A stretch of 46,225 bases of DNA from an uncultured Bacteroidota bacterium (GCA_903844645.1 CAIMUP010000035.1:1-46225); one strand, 5' to 3'. Shown: positions 25,596-34,189, counted from the stretch's first letter. A program made the numbers and translations. The notes: generated from the sequence alone by a model not told the origin.

Positions 25596-27236
25596 CTACG
25601 TCTGCAAAATCCCCACATTAAATGCCTTCTCGATTGGCGCGTGGTTGGCGGCTTCTATGCCCATGGAGATGACTTTTCGGGTATCGAGCGGGTCAATGAT
25701 TGCATCCAGCCAGAGACGTGCCGCAGCATAATAAGGCGAGGTTTGGGCGGTATAGCGGTCAATGATTTTCTTTAATAAAGCAGCTTCGTCTTCGGGAGTG
25801 ATTTCCATGCCCTTCGCCTTGAGTGTCGCCACCTCTATCTGCAGCAATACTTTAGCCGCTTGAGAGCCTCCCATCACAGCGATATTTGCAGAGGTCCAGC
25901 CCACAATTAATCGAGGGTCGTAAGCCTTGCCACACATCGCGTAATTGCCCGCCCCATAAGAGTTCCCGATGATGATGGTGAACTTAGGAACCACACTGTT
26001 TGCCACTGCATTTACCATCTTGGCACCATCCTTAATAATGCCTCCCTGCTCGCTCCTCGAACCCACCATAAAACCCGTAACATCTTGTAAGAAAACAAGC
26101 GGTATCTTCTTTTGATTGCAATTCATGATGAAGCGGGCAGCCTTATCCGCAGAATCGGAGTATATAACACCACCAAATTGCATCTCACCCTTCTTACTTT
26201 TCACAACCTTGCGCTGGTTCGCTACGATGCCCACTGCCCAGCCCTCTATCCTTGCCAAGCCGCAGAGAATGGACTTGCCATAGAGTTCTTTATACTCCTC
26301 GAAATCGGAGTTATCCACCAAGCGATGAATGATTTCAACCATGTCGTAAGGCTTGTCTCTTTCAACAGGTATTATACCATAGATTTCTTTCGGATCTTTA
26401 ATAGGAGGCATCGCTGCAACCCTGTCGAATCCAGCCTTTTGGTAATCACCTATCTTGCTGAATATATTGCGAATAGCATCAAGGCACGACTTATCATCTG
26501 GATGCTTGTAGTCAGTTACGCCGGATATTTCACAATGAGTTGTAGCACCACCAAGGGTTTCATTGTCCACCTCCTCACCAATTGCAGCCTTCACGAGGAA
26601 GGAACCGGCAAGGAAAATACTCCCTGTCTTGTCCACTATCATCGCCTCGTCCGACATGATGGGAAGGTACGCCCCACCTGCAACACAGCTTCCCATGATA
26701 GCAGCAATTTGGATGATGCCCATGCTCGACATGATGGCATTATTGCGGAATATCCTGCCGAAATGTTCTTTGTCCGGGAAGATTTCATCTTGCATCGGGA
26801 GGAAGACACCGGCACTATCCACAAGATATATTATTGGTAGTTTATTCTCCATTGCTATCTCCTGGATACGAAGATTTTTCTTGCCTGTAATAGGAAACCA
26901 GGCACCCGCCTTGACTGTTGCATCATTGGCTACAATCAGGCATTGCCGACCAGAAACATATCCGATAACAGTAACAACTCCACCACCAGGACAACCGCCA
27001 TATTCCTCATACATGCCATCACCCGCAAAGGCACCAATCTCCACAGTACGACTGTCTTTATCTATCAAATATGCAATACGTTCACGAGCTAATAACTTGC
27101 CCTTTTCGTGTTGTTTATCCGCAGCTTTTTTCCCTCCGCCCTGATAAATTTTATCCAATTTACCTTTCATTGCAGAGATGGAAAGTTTGTTGTGATCCTC
27201 GTTTTTATTAAAATCTAAATTGACCTTTTCTGACAT
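25596..27236 (-). CDS. Acyl-CoA carboxylase beta subunit (carboxyltransferase)
   Basis: Transfers the carboxyl group from carboxybiotin to an acyl-CoA. The 546-residue length and the segment DEAMIVDKTGSIFLAG, followed by GEEVDNETLGGATTH, favour the methylcrotonyl-CoA (leucine breakdown) type over propionyl-CoA carboxylase, but this is not proven. Both crotonase-like halves are present: the N-terminal half has KLLARERIAYLID, GGCPGGGVVTVIG and ANDATVKAGAWFP, the C-terminal half has LQDVTGFMVGS, NSYGAGNYAMCG and GGSQAAKVL. The biotin carboxylase and biotin carrier genes are not in the window. A weak -7 box (TATATTCG, 27260-27267) lies upstream. Nothing is truncated. Confidence 0.93.
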   Translation of the reverse strand: MSEKVNLDFNKNEDHNKLSISAMKGKLDKIYQGGGKKAADKQHEKGKLLARERIAYLIDKDSRTVEIGAFAGDGMYEEYGGCPGGGVVTVIGYVSGRQCLIVANDATVKAGAWFPITGKKNLRIQEIAMENKLPIIYLVDSAGVFLPMQDEIFPDKEHFGRIFRNNAIMSSMGIIQIAAIMGSCVAGGAYLPIMSDEAMIVDKTGSIFLAGSFLVKAAIGEEVDNETLGGATTHCEISGVTDYKHPDDKSCLDAIRNIFSKIGDYQKAGFDRVAAMPPIKDPKEIYGIIPVERDKPYDMVEIIHRLVDNSDFEEYKELYGKSILCGLARIEGWAVGIVANQRKVVKSKKGEMQFGGVIYSDSADKAARFIMNCNQKKIPLVFLQDVTGFMVGSRSEQGGIIKDGAKMVNAVANSVVPKFTIIIGNSYGAGNYAMCGKAYDPRLIVGWTSANIAVMGGSQAAKVLLQIEVATLKAKGMEITPEDEAALLKKIIDRYTAQTSPYYAAARLWLDAIIDPLDTRKVISMGIEAANHAPIEKAFNVGILQT

Positions 27237-27469
27237 ATAATCTTTATTATTTGAGAGGGCGAATATACAATCTTCATTAACAATTACCTGTTAGGAAATA
27301 TGCCGATGCTGTTGTTGCAGATGTTCAATATATGCCGAATTTTGCATCGTGAATCATCCAACACCAATCGCTTTAAGACCTAATGTAGTTATCTCCCCTC
27401 TGCGCAGCGCGACAGCCCTCGCATGGCATCAATGAATCGAAAAAGTTTAACAATATATATTAAAATATT

Positions 27470-28513
27470 ATGGAATTAAAAATCAATCAAAACGAAAAAA
27501 TTCACGGTGGAATGCAAAAGGATTTCTACCAATTAAACGAAGTGCAATCCTGCCCTTGCCCTTTGTGTGGCTCCGACCAATTCGATGCTATTTGCAAGGA
27601 ACGCGGGCATATCGGCGTAGTGAAATGCAAGGATTGCGAATTAATCTATGCCAACCCGCGTGTCATCGGTTCGGAATTGAATTATCATGGTGAAGCAAGC
27701 CTGTATATGGACGAAGCTCGCTTGATATTTAAGGGGCTGAAGACACATCATCGCGACCGTAATTATGAATTTGAAATTAACGAAATCAAGAAACATAAAA
27801 ACCATGGAAAGTTCTTGGATATCGGTACCAACATGGGCTTCTTTCTTAGGAAGGCACGTCGCCACGGCTTCGATGTGGTGGGCGTTGAGCCGTCGCCTTC
27901 GTTATCCAAAATCGCGACCGAACAATTTTATTTAAAAATTCATACTTCTTACTTCGAGTCGGTTGATTTCGCACCCAAAAGCATTGATGTGATTACGATG
28001 ATTGATGTTTTCGAGCATGTGAATAATCCAAAAGAACTCCTGAATGCAGCCAGCAAAGTCTTGAAAGACGACGGCATAATCTGCGTAAAAGTACCCAACG
28101 GAAATTACAATTTATTAAAATACAAACTCTCTAAAAACACAGGCAAAGATTTCAATTACGACATCTTCAATGCATACGAACATGTGGCACATTACACTCC
28201 CGAAACGATGAAAAAAATGCTTGAGAAAAACGGCTTCAAGATCAAAAAAATGATATTGCCAATCCCCATTCATCTACCCGTTTGGGAGGAATTGACCGGA
28301 CATTATTATCAATATCCTTCGCCATTTTTAATGGATTGGAAAAGGATTATTCTGCGGAATTTATTTTATTACACTGGCAAGGTTCAACGGTTCTTCGGGA
28401 TGAAAATAACCTTCGCGCCAGACCTCATGTTTATCATCGAAAAAATAAGGTATTACAAACCCGCTTTCCACGAAATAAAAAGCCCTTTGATCGTCCGTCA
28501 AAGGGTTTTTTAA
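27470..28513 (+). CDS. SAM-dependent methyltransferase with N-terminal zinc ribbon
   Basis: The 347-residue protein starts with a four-cysteine knuckle (CPCPLCGSDQF ... VVKCKDCELIYANPR), probably zinc-binding. A Rossmann-fold class I methyltransferase follows: motif I FLDIGTNMGFFLRKARRHGF (about 121-140), the acidic residue of strand 2 in VGVEPSPSL, and motif IV-like IDVITMIDVFEHV. The C-terminal 100 residues are basic and aromatic. Such fusions often act on sugar nucleotides, lipids or small metabolites; the target here cannot be named. No TAnnTTTG box is seen upstream. Its last codons and stop are embedded in a terminator hairpin (28483-28511), so the transcript probably ends with the stop codon. 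Confidence 0.88.
   Translation: MELKINQNEKIHGGMQKDFYQLNEVQSCPCPLCGSDQFDAICKERGHIGVVKCKDCELIYANPRVIGSELNYHGEASLYMDEARLIFKGLKTHHRDRNYEFEINEIKKHKNHGKFLDIGTNMGFFLRKARRHGFDVVGVEPSPSLSKIATEQFYLKIHTSYFESVDFAPKSIDVITMIDVFEHVNNPKELLNAASKVLKDDGIICVKVPNGNYNLLKYKLSKNTGKDFNYDIFNAYEHVAHYTPETMKKMLEKNGFKIKKMILPIPIHLPVWEELTGHYYQYPSPFLMDWKRIILRNLFYYTGKVQRFFGMKITFAPDLMFIIEKIRYYKPAFHEIKSPLIVRQRVF
28483..28511 (+). terminator. Terminator overlapping the methyltransferase 3' end
   Basis: CCCTTTGA (28483-28490) pairs with TCAAAGGG (28498-28505) over a 7-base loop and is followed by a run of T that contains the start of the TAA stop at 28511. The hairpin therefore encodes the last residues of the protein. Confidence 0.85.
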
Positions 28514-28611
28514 TGGCATATAGAATCCATTCTATATGCCTGAAGAAGCATTCTTTAGCCCTATGGAATGATTCTTTAGGCATAAAAAATCATTCTATAT
28601 GCCTGTAAATA
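28507..28611. repeat. 21-bp array F with a 26-bp palindrome
   Basis: The core CATTCT, or GATTCT, starts at 28528, 28549, 28570 and 28591. The first unit also exists inverted, forming GGCATATAGAAT (28515-28526), CC, and its perfect complement (28529-28540). Weaker inverted repeats centre at 28559.5 and 28580.5. The array lies in the convergent gap between the methyltransferase and dtd and begins in its terminator. Confidence 0.9.
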
Positions 28612-28692
28612 TTGTTTACAAGACTTATTATCAACACTTTTGATATAAATCAAGATTGTTTTTGGGATACGAGGGATTGAAATTCGAAGGCT

Positions 28693-29145
28693 TTATTCCC
28701 TATTCTTGGAATCAATAAAAATCGTAACCGGACCGTCATTAATTAACCCGATTTTCATATCAGCACCGAAGATGCCGCAATGAATTTCTTTACCAGTTTC
28801 TTTGGATAAATGTTGGATAAATAATCCATACATCGGGATTGCAATATCGGGTTTGGCAGCATTGATAAATGATGGGCGATTACCCTTTTTGGTACTCGCA
28901 AAAAGGGTGAATTGGCTGACGACAAGTATGTCACCATTGACATCCTGGATGGATAGATTCATCAAATTATTCGCATCATTGAAGATGCGAAGATGCGCTA
29001 TTTTAGCGGAAAGCCATTCGATGTCCTCAATAGTATCAGCCTCCTCAATGCCTAATAAAATAAGCAAACCAAGACCGATTTCAGCCTTCGTTTTTTCATT
29101 AATAACAACAGTTGCTTTTGTTACCCGTTGAATGATTGCCCGCAT
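28693..29145 (-). CDS. dtd: D-aminoacyl-tRNA deacylase
   Basis: Removes wrongly attached D-amino acids, and glycine on tRNA-Ala, from tRNA. The 150-residue length is typical. It begins MRAIIQRVTKATVVIN, has the catalytic SQFTLFA loop (about 78-84) and the cross-subunit Gly-cisPro element GPVTIFIDS near the end (about 137-145). NRPSFINAA matches the conserved region between them. It follows rsgA by 9 bases and is probably cotranscribed. There is no sign of damage. Confidence 0.97.
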   Translation of the reverse strand: MRAIIQRVTKATVVINEKTKAEIGLGLLILLGIEEADTIEDIEWLSAKIAHLRIFNDANNLMNLSIQDVNGDILVVSQFTLFASTKKGNRPSFINAAKPDIAIPMYGLFIQHLSKETGKEIHCGIFGADMKIGLINDGPVTIFIDSKNRE

Positions 29146-29154
29146 AATTAAAGA

Positions 29155-30075
29155 TTACTTATAAATATCTTCTCCATCGAGAATAGAAAGGTAATTATGA
29201 TACCGTGAAGCAGAGATGATTCCCGCTTCCACAGCGGCTTTCACGACACACTCCGGCTCATTCAGATGAAGGCAATTATGAAACTTACATCCATTTAAAA
29301 TCTTTAACATTTCAGGAAAATAATGGCTCACTTCCTCCTTCTTCAAATCATACATCCCGAAGTCGCGAATACCCGGAGTATCCACAATAAATGTATCCTT
29401 CTCTACCTCGAATAATTCCGCGAACGTAGTGGTATGAACGCCCTTAGCATGAGTCTTTGAGATGGAAGCTGTCTTCAAATTTAAGGTCGGATTAATGGCA
29501 TTCAGAAGCGTAGTTTTTCCAACTCCCGAATGCCCCGAAAACAGATTGATTCGATCACTCATCAGGTCTTTTATTTTAGCTACATCATCAGGATTGTAAG
29601 CCGAAATCGAGAAACATTCGTAACTGATTTCTTGATATAATTGCATCAACTCTTCCTGAATTTCGAGAGCTTCTACGTTGTATAAATCGCGCTTGTTGAA
29701 AATTAGGGTAACCGGTATCCTGTACGCCTCGGCAGTGACTAAAAAGCGATCTATAAAACCGGTAGAAGTACGTGGATTAAACAAACAGACCACCAAATAT
29801 GCCATGTCTATATTTGCCGCAATTATCTGCGATTTATGCGATAGATTTATAGCTTTTCGTATCATGTAATTCTTGCGTTCCAGTAGCGATTTTATTACAC
29901 CTACTTGCTCATTTTCTTCAAAATCAAATTCTATCCGGTCGCCCACTGCCAGAGGGTTTGTAGATACTGCTTCCTGTAATCGGTATGCACCTTTGAGGGT
30001 ACAGTTCACGACCATGCCATCATTATTCCGAACCAAATAATATCGCCCTGTTGACTTGGTTATTAATCCTTCCAT
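29155..30075 (-). CDS. rsgA: Ribosome small-subunit-dependent GTPase A
   Basis: A GTPase that checks the decoding centre of the maturing 30S subunit. The 306-residue form starting MEGLITKSTGRYYLV at 30075 has the family's OB-fold, then the circularly permuted G domain in the order G4 NKRD (about 128), G1 SGHSGVGKTTL (about 180) and G3 DTPGI, and a C-terminal zinc site CKFHNCLHLNEPEC. A frame extends 12 codons upstream to 30111, but these residues are not family-like and lie close to the terminator of the WG gene. It is followed closely by dtd. The GHSGVGK P-loop and zinc ligands are intact, so an active enzyme is expected. Confidence 0.96.
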   Translation of the reverse strand: MEGLITKSTGRYYLVRNNDGMVVNCTLKGAYRLQEAVSTNPLAVGDRIEFDFEENEQVGVIKSLLERKNYMIRKAINLSHKSQIIAANIDMAYLVVCLFNPRTSTGFIDRFLVTAEAYRIPVTLIFNKRDLYNVEALEIQEELMQLYQEISYECFSISAYNPDDVAKIKDLMSDRINLFSGHSGVGKTTLLNAINPTLNLKTASISKTHAKGVHTTTFAELFEVEKDTFIVDTPGIRDFGMYDLKKEEVSHYFPEMLKILNGCKFHNCLHLNEPECVVKAAVEAGIISASRYHNYLSILDGEDIYK

Positions 30076-30095
30076 ATCCCTTCGTTTAGTACCAA

Positions 30096-30119
30096 TAAAA
30101 AAGCAGGACAATGCCTGCT
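30096..30119 (-). terminator. Terminator after the WG-repeat gene
   Basis: On the minus strand AGCAGG pairs with CCTGCT over a 6-base loop (30102-30119), followed by a T tract running to about 30096. It separates the WG gene from rsgA. Confidence 0.7.
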
Positions 30120-30147
30120 CTTTTGTATGAATATTTCTTGCAAACGA

Positions 30148-30909
30148 TTATTTCCGATCTTTATCTCTGTCTTTATCTTTTTCGTGTTCTTTTTCCATAT
30201 TCTTTTTCCCTGCTTTCTTGCCTTGCATTTCTTCTTCCTCATCATGCTTTGGAACTTCTTTTATAAACTTTCCTTTGTGGTCAATATAGAAGCGATCATT
30301 ACCCTTTGCTACTAAGGCATTGCCCTGATAAAAAATAATGGCATCGTCGTATTCAGCAGAAATTACGAAAACTCCTTTTTCATTAATGAAGCCCCATTTG
30401 GCTTCTTTAACAGCGGCAACACCTTCTGCAAAGTTGTGAGCATTGGAATATTTTAAAGCAATTGCTTCTTTACCATCAACGCTGATAAAACCATACTTGC
30501 CACCTTTGCTGACACGCGCTAATCCGTTAATAAAATCATCGGCGAAATCGTATTGAAGTTCGATGACCACTTTGTTATCTTTGTTGATATAACCATACTT
30601 TCCGGCTTTGCCAACCTTCGCTAAACCTTTTACAAAGATGGATGCATCATCGTATTCAAAAGGAATTTGCACTTCGCCTTTCCCGTTGATGAATCCACGC
30701 TTCCTTCCTTCGAGAACGAGTGCCATACCATCGAAGAAATCGCTGCCGGCAATGTACTTTGCCGGGACGATTACCTTGCCGCTTTTGTCTTTGTAACCGG
30801 CTTTTCCGCCTTCATAAAATTTTACTAAGTCTTGTGCATTTACCTGCATGCTGAATCCGATGGCAAGCATCATGAAGAGAACCGTTTTTACCATGTTTTG
30901 ATTTTTCAT
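30148..30909 (-). CDS. Exported WG-repeat protein with charged tail
   Basis: The product (253 residues) has a signal peptide (LFMMLAIGFSMQVNAQ) and then about six WG-type beta repeats, each with a G[YF]I or GFIN strand: KRGFINGKGEVQIPFEYDDA, KYGYINKDNKVVIELQYDFA, KYGFISVDGKEAIALKYSNA, KWGFINEKGVFVISAEYDDA. The last 40 residues are almost entirely K, E and D (EKEHEKDKDRDKDRK). WG repeats likely form a small propeller or solenoid, and their ligands are generally unknown. A -7 box lies at 30960-30967 and a terminator after the stop, so this is probably a single-gene transcript in the cell envelope. Confidence 0.87.
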   Translation of the reverse strand: MKNQNMVKTVLFMMLAIGFSMQVNAQDLVKFYEGGKAGYKDKSGKVIVPAKYIAGSDFFDGMALVLEGRKRGFINGKGEVQIPFEYDDASIFVKGLAKVGKAGKYGYINKDNKVVIELQYDFADDFINGLARVSKGGKYGFISVDGKEAIALKYSNAHNFAEGVAAVKEAKWGFINEKGVFVISAEYDDAIIFYQGNALVAKGNDRFYIDHKGKFIKEVPKHDEEEEMQGKKAGKKNMEKEHEKDKDRDKDRK

Positions 30910-30959
30910 TTTTTATATAATTTAATTTGTTTTGAAACTTTATAATTATTTTGCGAGGA

Positions 30960-30967
30960 CAAAATTA
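30960..30967 (-). promoter_or_regulatory. -7 box of the WG-repeat gene
   Basis: TAATTTTG on the minus strand, followed by TCCTCGC, fits TAnnTTTG. It is about 50 bases upstream of the ATG at 30909. Confidence 0.55.
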
Positions 30968-31166
30968 GGAAATATTTTGGTAATGACAAAATCTGGCATT
31001 AGAATTTTTCTTCCGAATCCATTTTGAAGGATTTGAAATCGAGGAGTCGCCGGCTCGGCAATGTTGCTGCCAATTAGGCTCGGTTTATTCAGAATTCTCC
31101 CCGTTTTAGACGTAATGTATTGATAATTAAACCTCATTATACATTCATTACTTATGAAAGCGGTGT

Positions 31167-31370
31167 TGCAAATTACCAAAATATAGTTGCAAACTGTCAG
31201 TTTGCAACTACATTTCGCCAGTTTGCAGTCGCAAATTCCAAATTTGCGACTGCATTTTATTGGAATGCAATCGCAAATCTCCCAAATGCAATCGCAAATT
31301 TTCGGGATGCAATCGCAATTTATCAGGATGCAATTGCAAAATATCAGCTTGCAATTGCTTTTTGGGAATA
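31167..31370. repeat. 21-bp array G with two perfect inverted repeats
   Basis: TGC cores start at 31167 and 31188, then, after one 15-bp step, at 31203, 31224, 31245, 31266, 31287, 31308, 31329 and 31350, every 21 bp. Later units read TGCAATCGCAA. Two perfect inverted repeats are embedded: 31184-31196 with 31198-31210 (13 bp) and 31225-31237 with 31241-31253 (13 bp). Their centres are exactly 42 bp apart. The array fills the divergent gap between the WG gene and apaG; 30968-31166 shows nothing clear. Confidence 0.94.
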
Positions 31371-31410
31371 AGGGTTGTCATTTCCTTTTTCTGATTCAAA
31401 ATATTATTTA

Positions 31411-31418
31411 TAATTTTG
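31411..31418 (+). promoter_or_regulatory. -7 box of the apaG promoter
   Basis: TAATTTTG followed by CCTCC, 22 bases before the ATG at 31441, fits TAnnTTTG. It lies some 40 bp after the last unit of array G. Confidence 0.6.
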
Positions 31419-31440
31419 CCTCCGAATTAAAAAAAAGAAG

Positions 31441-31827
31441 ATGATAGCAGAAGTAACAAACGGAATTAAGGTGAGTGTCGAAACGCTCTTTCAGCCAAAT
31501 CAATCGAACCCTTCGCGGTCGCATTTTTTCTTTGCATATCAGGTTACGATTCAGAATTTTAGTGGCGCGACAGTTCAGTTATTGAGGCGGCATTGGTTTA
31601 TTTTTGATTCTATCGGGACGACGAGCGAAGTGGAGGGTGAAGGTGTGGTCGGGCTTCAGCCGGTGATAGCTCCGGGAGAGGAGCATAAATATATTTCGGG
31701 CTGCAATCTGTCGTCTGAAATGGGGAAGATGCACGGCACTTATTTGATGGAGAATCTCTCTACTCACGAACGCTTCGAGGTTCGGATTCCGGAGTTCGTG
31801 ATGACGGTTCCTTTTAAATTAAATTAA
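31441..31827 (+). CDS. apaG: ApaG-domain protein
   Basis: A 128-residue single-domain protein of the ApaG/DUF525 immunoglobulin-like fold. The family pattern is clear: GIKVSVETLFQPNQSNPSRSHFFFAY, YQVTIQNFSG, LLRRHWFIFDS, VVGLQPVIAPGEEHKYISGC and MHGTYLMEN. Enterobacterial ApaG has been linked to cobalt and magnesium homeostasis, but the molecular activity is unclear. It has its own promoter box and is convergent with the lytic transglycosylase gene, 16 bases away. Length and sequence are complete. Confidence 0.95.
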   Translation: MIAEVTNGIKVSVETLFQPNQSNPSRSHFFFAYQVTIQNFSGATVQLLRRHWFIFDSIGTTSEVEGEGVVGLQPVIAPGEEHKYISGCNLSSEMGKMHGTYLMENLSTHERFEVRIPEFVMTVPFKLN

Positions 31828-31843
31828 GTAGGATTCCCTCAAA

Positions 31844-32827
31844 TTATTTAATACTATCCTTAGCAGCATTGCCGCTGCCATTGGTGGAGGCATCGTTTTC
31901 ATCATCGGGATAAACAAAGCCAGACTGGAGTATCTTTATCTGGTATTTTTTGTGGAAGCCGTTGCTCAAAGAACTCTGTCGCAGCCAAGGATTGAGCAGT
32001 CGGATCATCTTATACGTCGTCTTGTTTTTCTCTGCTAAATCTACGAAGCTGGCAACCGATGAATCTACCGTAATATTGTGGGTAGGCAGGGGCGGATAGA
32101 GGTCTGACTTGCGGAAATGGAAGCCATACTTCAGGGGGTTATCCACAATCTCTTTTATCGCTAATAATCGGGCAATATATCGGAAGGTTTCATCATTCAA
32201 AAGGAGGTCGTAATAGGAGGTAACCCTTTGTTTTTGCAATTGCCCCATGATGCCGTTTACGCCCATATTGTAAGATGCAGCAACCAAAGTCCAATCGCCT
32301 AATTTATTCTTAGCATCGAGGAAATATTTGCAGGCAGCAACGGTAGATTTTTCGACATCGTAGCGTTCATCTACCTCGCTGTTGATGGTCAGGTCGTAGA
32401 GTTTGCCAGTTGATTCGATAAACTGCCAAAACCCGACCGCATTCGAGGGAGAAACAACATTTGTCAGCCCACTTTCGGTGAGGGCGATGTATTTAAAATC
32501 GTCCGGCACATTATTCTTCTTCAAAATCGGTTCGATGACGGGAAACCAGCGGTTGGCTCGCTTCATCATCAGCATGGTTTGGCTTTGCCAATAGACATTG
32601 ATCGAAAGTTCGCGGTCTATCCGTTCTCTCACATCGAAATCGCCGACCGGAACTTTCTCGCCTGCGAAGTTTAGGTTCTTCGGAATATCCAAAGCGAAGA
32701 CGTGATAATTGTCGGTAAACGTGTGTTGGTGCTCCGCTTTACCATCTGTTTTAGAGAAGCTGAAGAGCTTGACGATAGCGAATAAAACAACCATCCCGAG
32801 GAAGGCATACAGTGTCTTTTTGAGCAT
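31844..32827 (-). CDS. SLT-type lytic transglycosylase
   Basis: Cleaves the glycan strands of peptidoglycan. From the ATG at 32827 the product (327 residues) has a short N-terminal membrane anchor or uncleaved signal (TLYAFLGMVVLFAIVKLF) and a Slt70-type lysozyme-like domain at about residues 95-240. The catalytic glutamate lies in YIALTESGLTN, followed by SNAVGFWQFIESTGKLYDL and VAASYNMGVNGIMGQL. The C-terminal part (TYKMIRLLNPWLRQ ... YQIKIL) looks like a degenerate LysM. Another ATG at 32845 lies only 4 bases past the -7 box at 32850-32857, so 32827, with a short A-rich leader, is preferred. The identification of the domain is firm. Confidence 0.92.
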   Translation of the reverse strand: MLKKTLYAFLGMVVLFAIVKLFSFSKTDGKAEHQHTFTDNYHVFALDIPKNLNFAGEKVPVGDFDVRERIDRELSINVYWQSQTMLMMKRANRWFPVIEPILKKNNVPDDFKYIALTESGLTNVVSPSNAVGFWQFIESTGKLYDLTINSEVDERYDVEKSTVAACKYFLDAKNKLGDWTLVAASYNMGVNGIMGQLQKQRVTSYYDLLLNDETFRYIARLLAIKEIVDNPLKYGFHFRKSDLYPPLPTHNITVDSSVASFVDLAEKNKTTYKMIRLLNPWLRQSSLSNGFHKKYQIKILQSGFVYPDDENDASTNGSGNAAKDSIK

Positions 32828-32849
32828 TTTTTTATCTTTTATCATACCG

Positions 32850-32857
32850 CAAAAGTA
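32850..32857 (-). promoter_or_regulatory. -7 box of the lytic transglycosylase gene
   Basis: TACTTTTG on the minus strand followed by CGG fits TAnnTTTG. It bears on the choice of start codon for the gene below it. Confidence 0.6.
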
Positions 32858-32891
32858 GTTTCTTTGAATGATTTCTTAATGAAGAACTCCA

Positions 32892-33665
32892 TCATTCCAA
32901 TTTTTTCAGCAATTCCTCGCAATGCTTCCTCGTAGCTGCATCATCGGGGGCGATATTGGGTAATAAGAGGGCTGATTTCAGGGTAGAAATGGCTAATTCC
33001 TTATCGCCTTTGCCATCGCGGAGGGAATAAGTATGGGCTAATTCGTACTGATGAATCATATATTTCGGGTTTAAATCAATCGCTTTGGTGAAGCATTTAA
33101 TGGCATCGTTTAACGTGCCGCCTTGGGGCATTCCGCCAAAAAGAGTATTGACGGCTAACCGTTCAATTCCATTCAGCGATGCGAGTTCTACGTGCCATCT
33201 GCCGAGAATGTGCCATGCCAAATCGTGCTTCGGGTTTAATTTCAAACAAAAATCCAATTCTGTCCGAATCACCTTGGCATTGGCGATTTTTTGCTTCGTA
33301 CTCGCATGTTCATTAATCCGTCCTAAAGCCAGCGCAAGCGAGTAATGACTTTCAGGATATTCAGGACCTTGGGCAACGGCTTTGTGGGCAAGATATTCGG
33401 CACGATGATAGTATTCCATAGCCCCATTTTTGGTCGGTTGCAGTTGCCCTACACGAGAAAAAAAGTAGCTCGTTTGTGCCAGGTAATTCACATTTGCGGA
33501 ATCGCTTTTCAGGAGGATTTGGAACAGGGCTAATCCCTCTTGATATTGATAATCTTCCCGTGCCTTCAATCCTTTTTGATAGAGAATATCGTTGGCTCCG
33601 GTTTGGGCGGTTATTAAATTAGTAATTAATAAAAAGAGGAGTAGGAGGGAGGCGTGGTTTTTCAT
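32892..33665 (-). CDS. Exported TPR protein
   Basis: The 257-residue product has a signal peptide (SLLLLFLLITNLITAQ) and TPR-like helices over the rest: LKAREDYQYQEGLALFQILL, AEYLAHKAVAQGPEYPESHY, LDFCLKLNPKHDLAWHILGRW, ECFTKAIDLNPKYMIHQYEL-like with AHTYSLRDG. The pattern resembles the RMDN/FAM82-type TPR proteins, though the similarity is from memory. It has its own -7 box at 33688-33695. The next gene on the same strand is the lytic transglycosylase, which also has a promoter, so they are probably separate transcripts. A periplasmic scaffold is likely. Confidence 0.78.
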   Translation of the reverse strand: MKNHASLLLLFLLITNLITAQTGANDILYQKGLKAREDYQYQEGLALFQILLKSDSANVNYLAQTSYFFSRVGQLQPTKNGAMEYYHRAEYLAHKAVAQGPEYPESHYSLALALGRINEHASTKQKIANAKVIRTELDFCLKLNPKHDLAWHILGRWHVELASLNGIERLAVNTLFGGMPQGGTLNDAIKCFTKAIDLNPKYMIHQYELAHTYSLRDGKGDKELAISTLKSALLLPNIAPDDAATRKHCEELLKKLE

Positions 33666-33687
33666 CGTAAATCAGATTTTGATGTGG

Positions 33688-33695
33688 CAAAATTA
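33688..33695 (-). promoter_or_regulatory. -7 box of the TPR gene at 32892
   Basis: TAATTTTG followed by CCAC on the minus strand, with a TTG 21 bases upstream (33717-33719), is a fair match to the phylum's promoter pattern. Confidence 0.6.
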
Positions 33696-33787
33696 GGAAT
33701 TCTATTGCAAAAAACGCAATTCCCCGTTGTGGGAGGTTTTATTTCCCTTAAAAGTTAGGACTTTGGACATTCCTAACCTATCTGATT

Positions 33788-33950
33788 TTTGGATTTCGCA
33801 TAGGTCTTGGGTCCAAGACCTATGCGAAATCCAAATTTCTGATAGGTCTTGGACTCAAAACCTGCGTGAAATCCAAATTTCTGATAGGTCTTGGACCCAG
33901 ACCTATCAGAAATTTGGATTTCTCGTAGGTTTTGGATACCCTGATGGCGA
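33788..33950. repeat. 42-bp array H with two very long palindromes
   Basis: TAGGTCTTGG begins at 33801, 33843 and 33885, 42 bp apart, and a diverged copy begins at 33926. Arms 33788-33810 and 33813-33835 are a perfect 23-bp inverted repeat with a 2-base centre. Arms 33868-33891 and 33899-33922 are a perfect 24-bp inverted repeat with a 7-base loop. The array lies in the divergent gap between the TPR gene and the subtilase gene; 33951-34150 shows nothing further. Confidence 0.94.
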
Positions 33951-34189
33951 CTTTTTGGGAGGTTTCGAGGGAGGGAATGGAATAATCCATGCCCTTTTAT
34001 TCCCGATGATGAGGCAGGAAAGGCTACTATGAATACTATTAGTAAAGGATAAAAGGTGGACATGTCCAAGTGCTTTCTCCCGAAATTCCCGTTGAAACAC
34101 TCCTATATATATACACCGCTTTTTAAGGCATTATCCATTTCATTCCATTAATCTAAATTCGCCCCCTCAATAATTTAATGATCGCTGTT

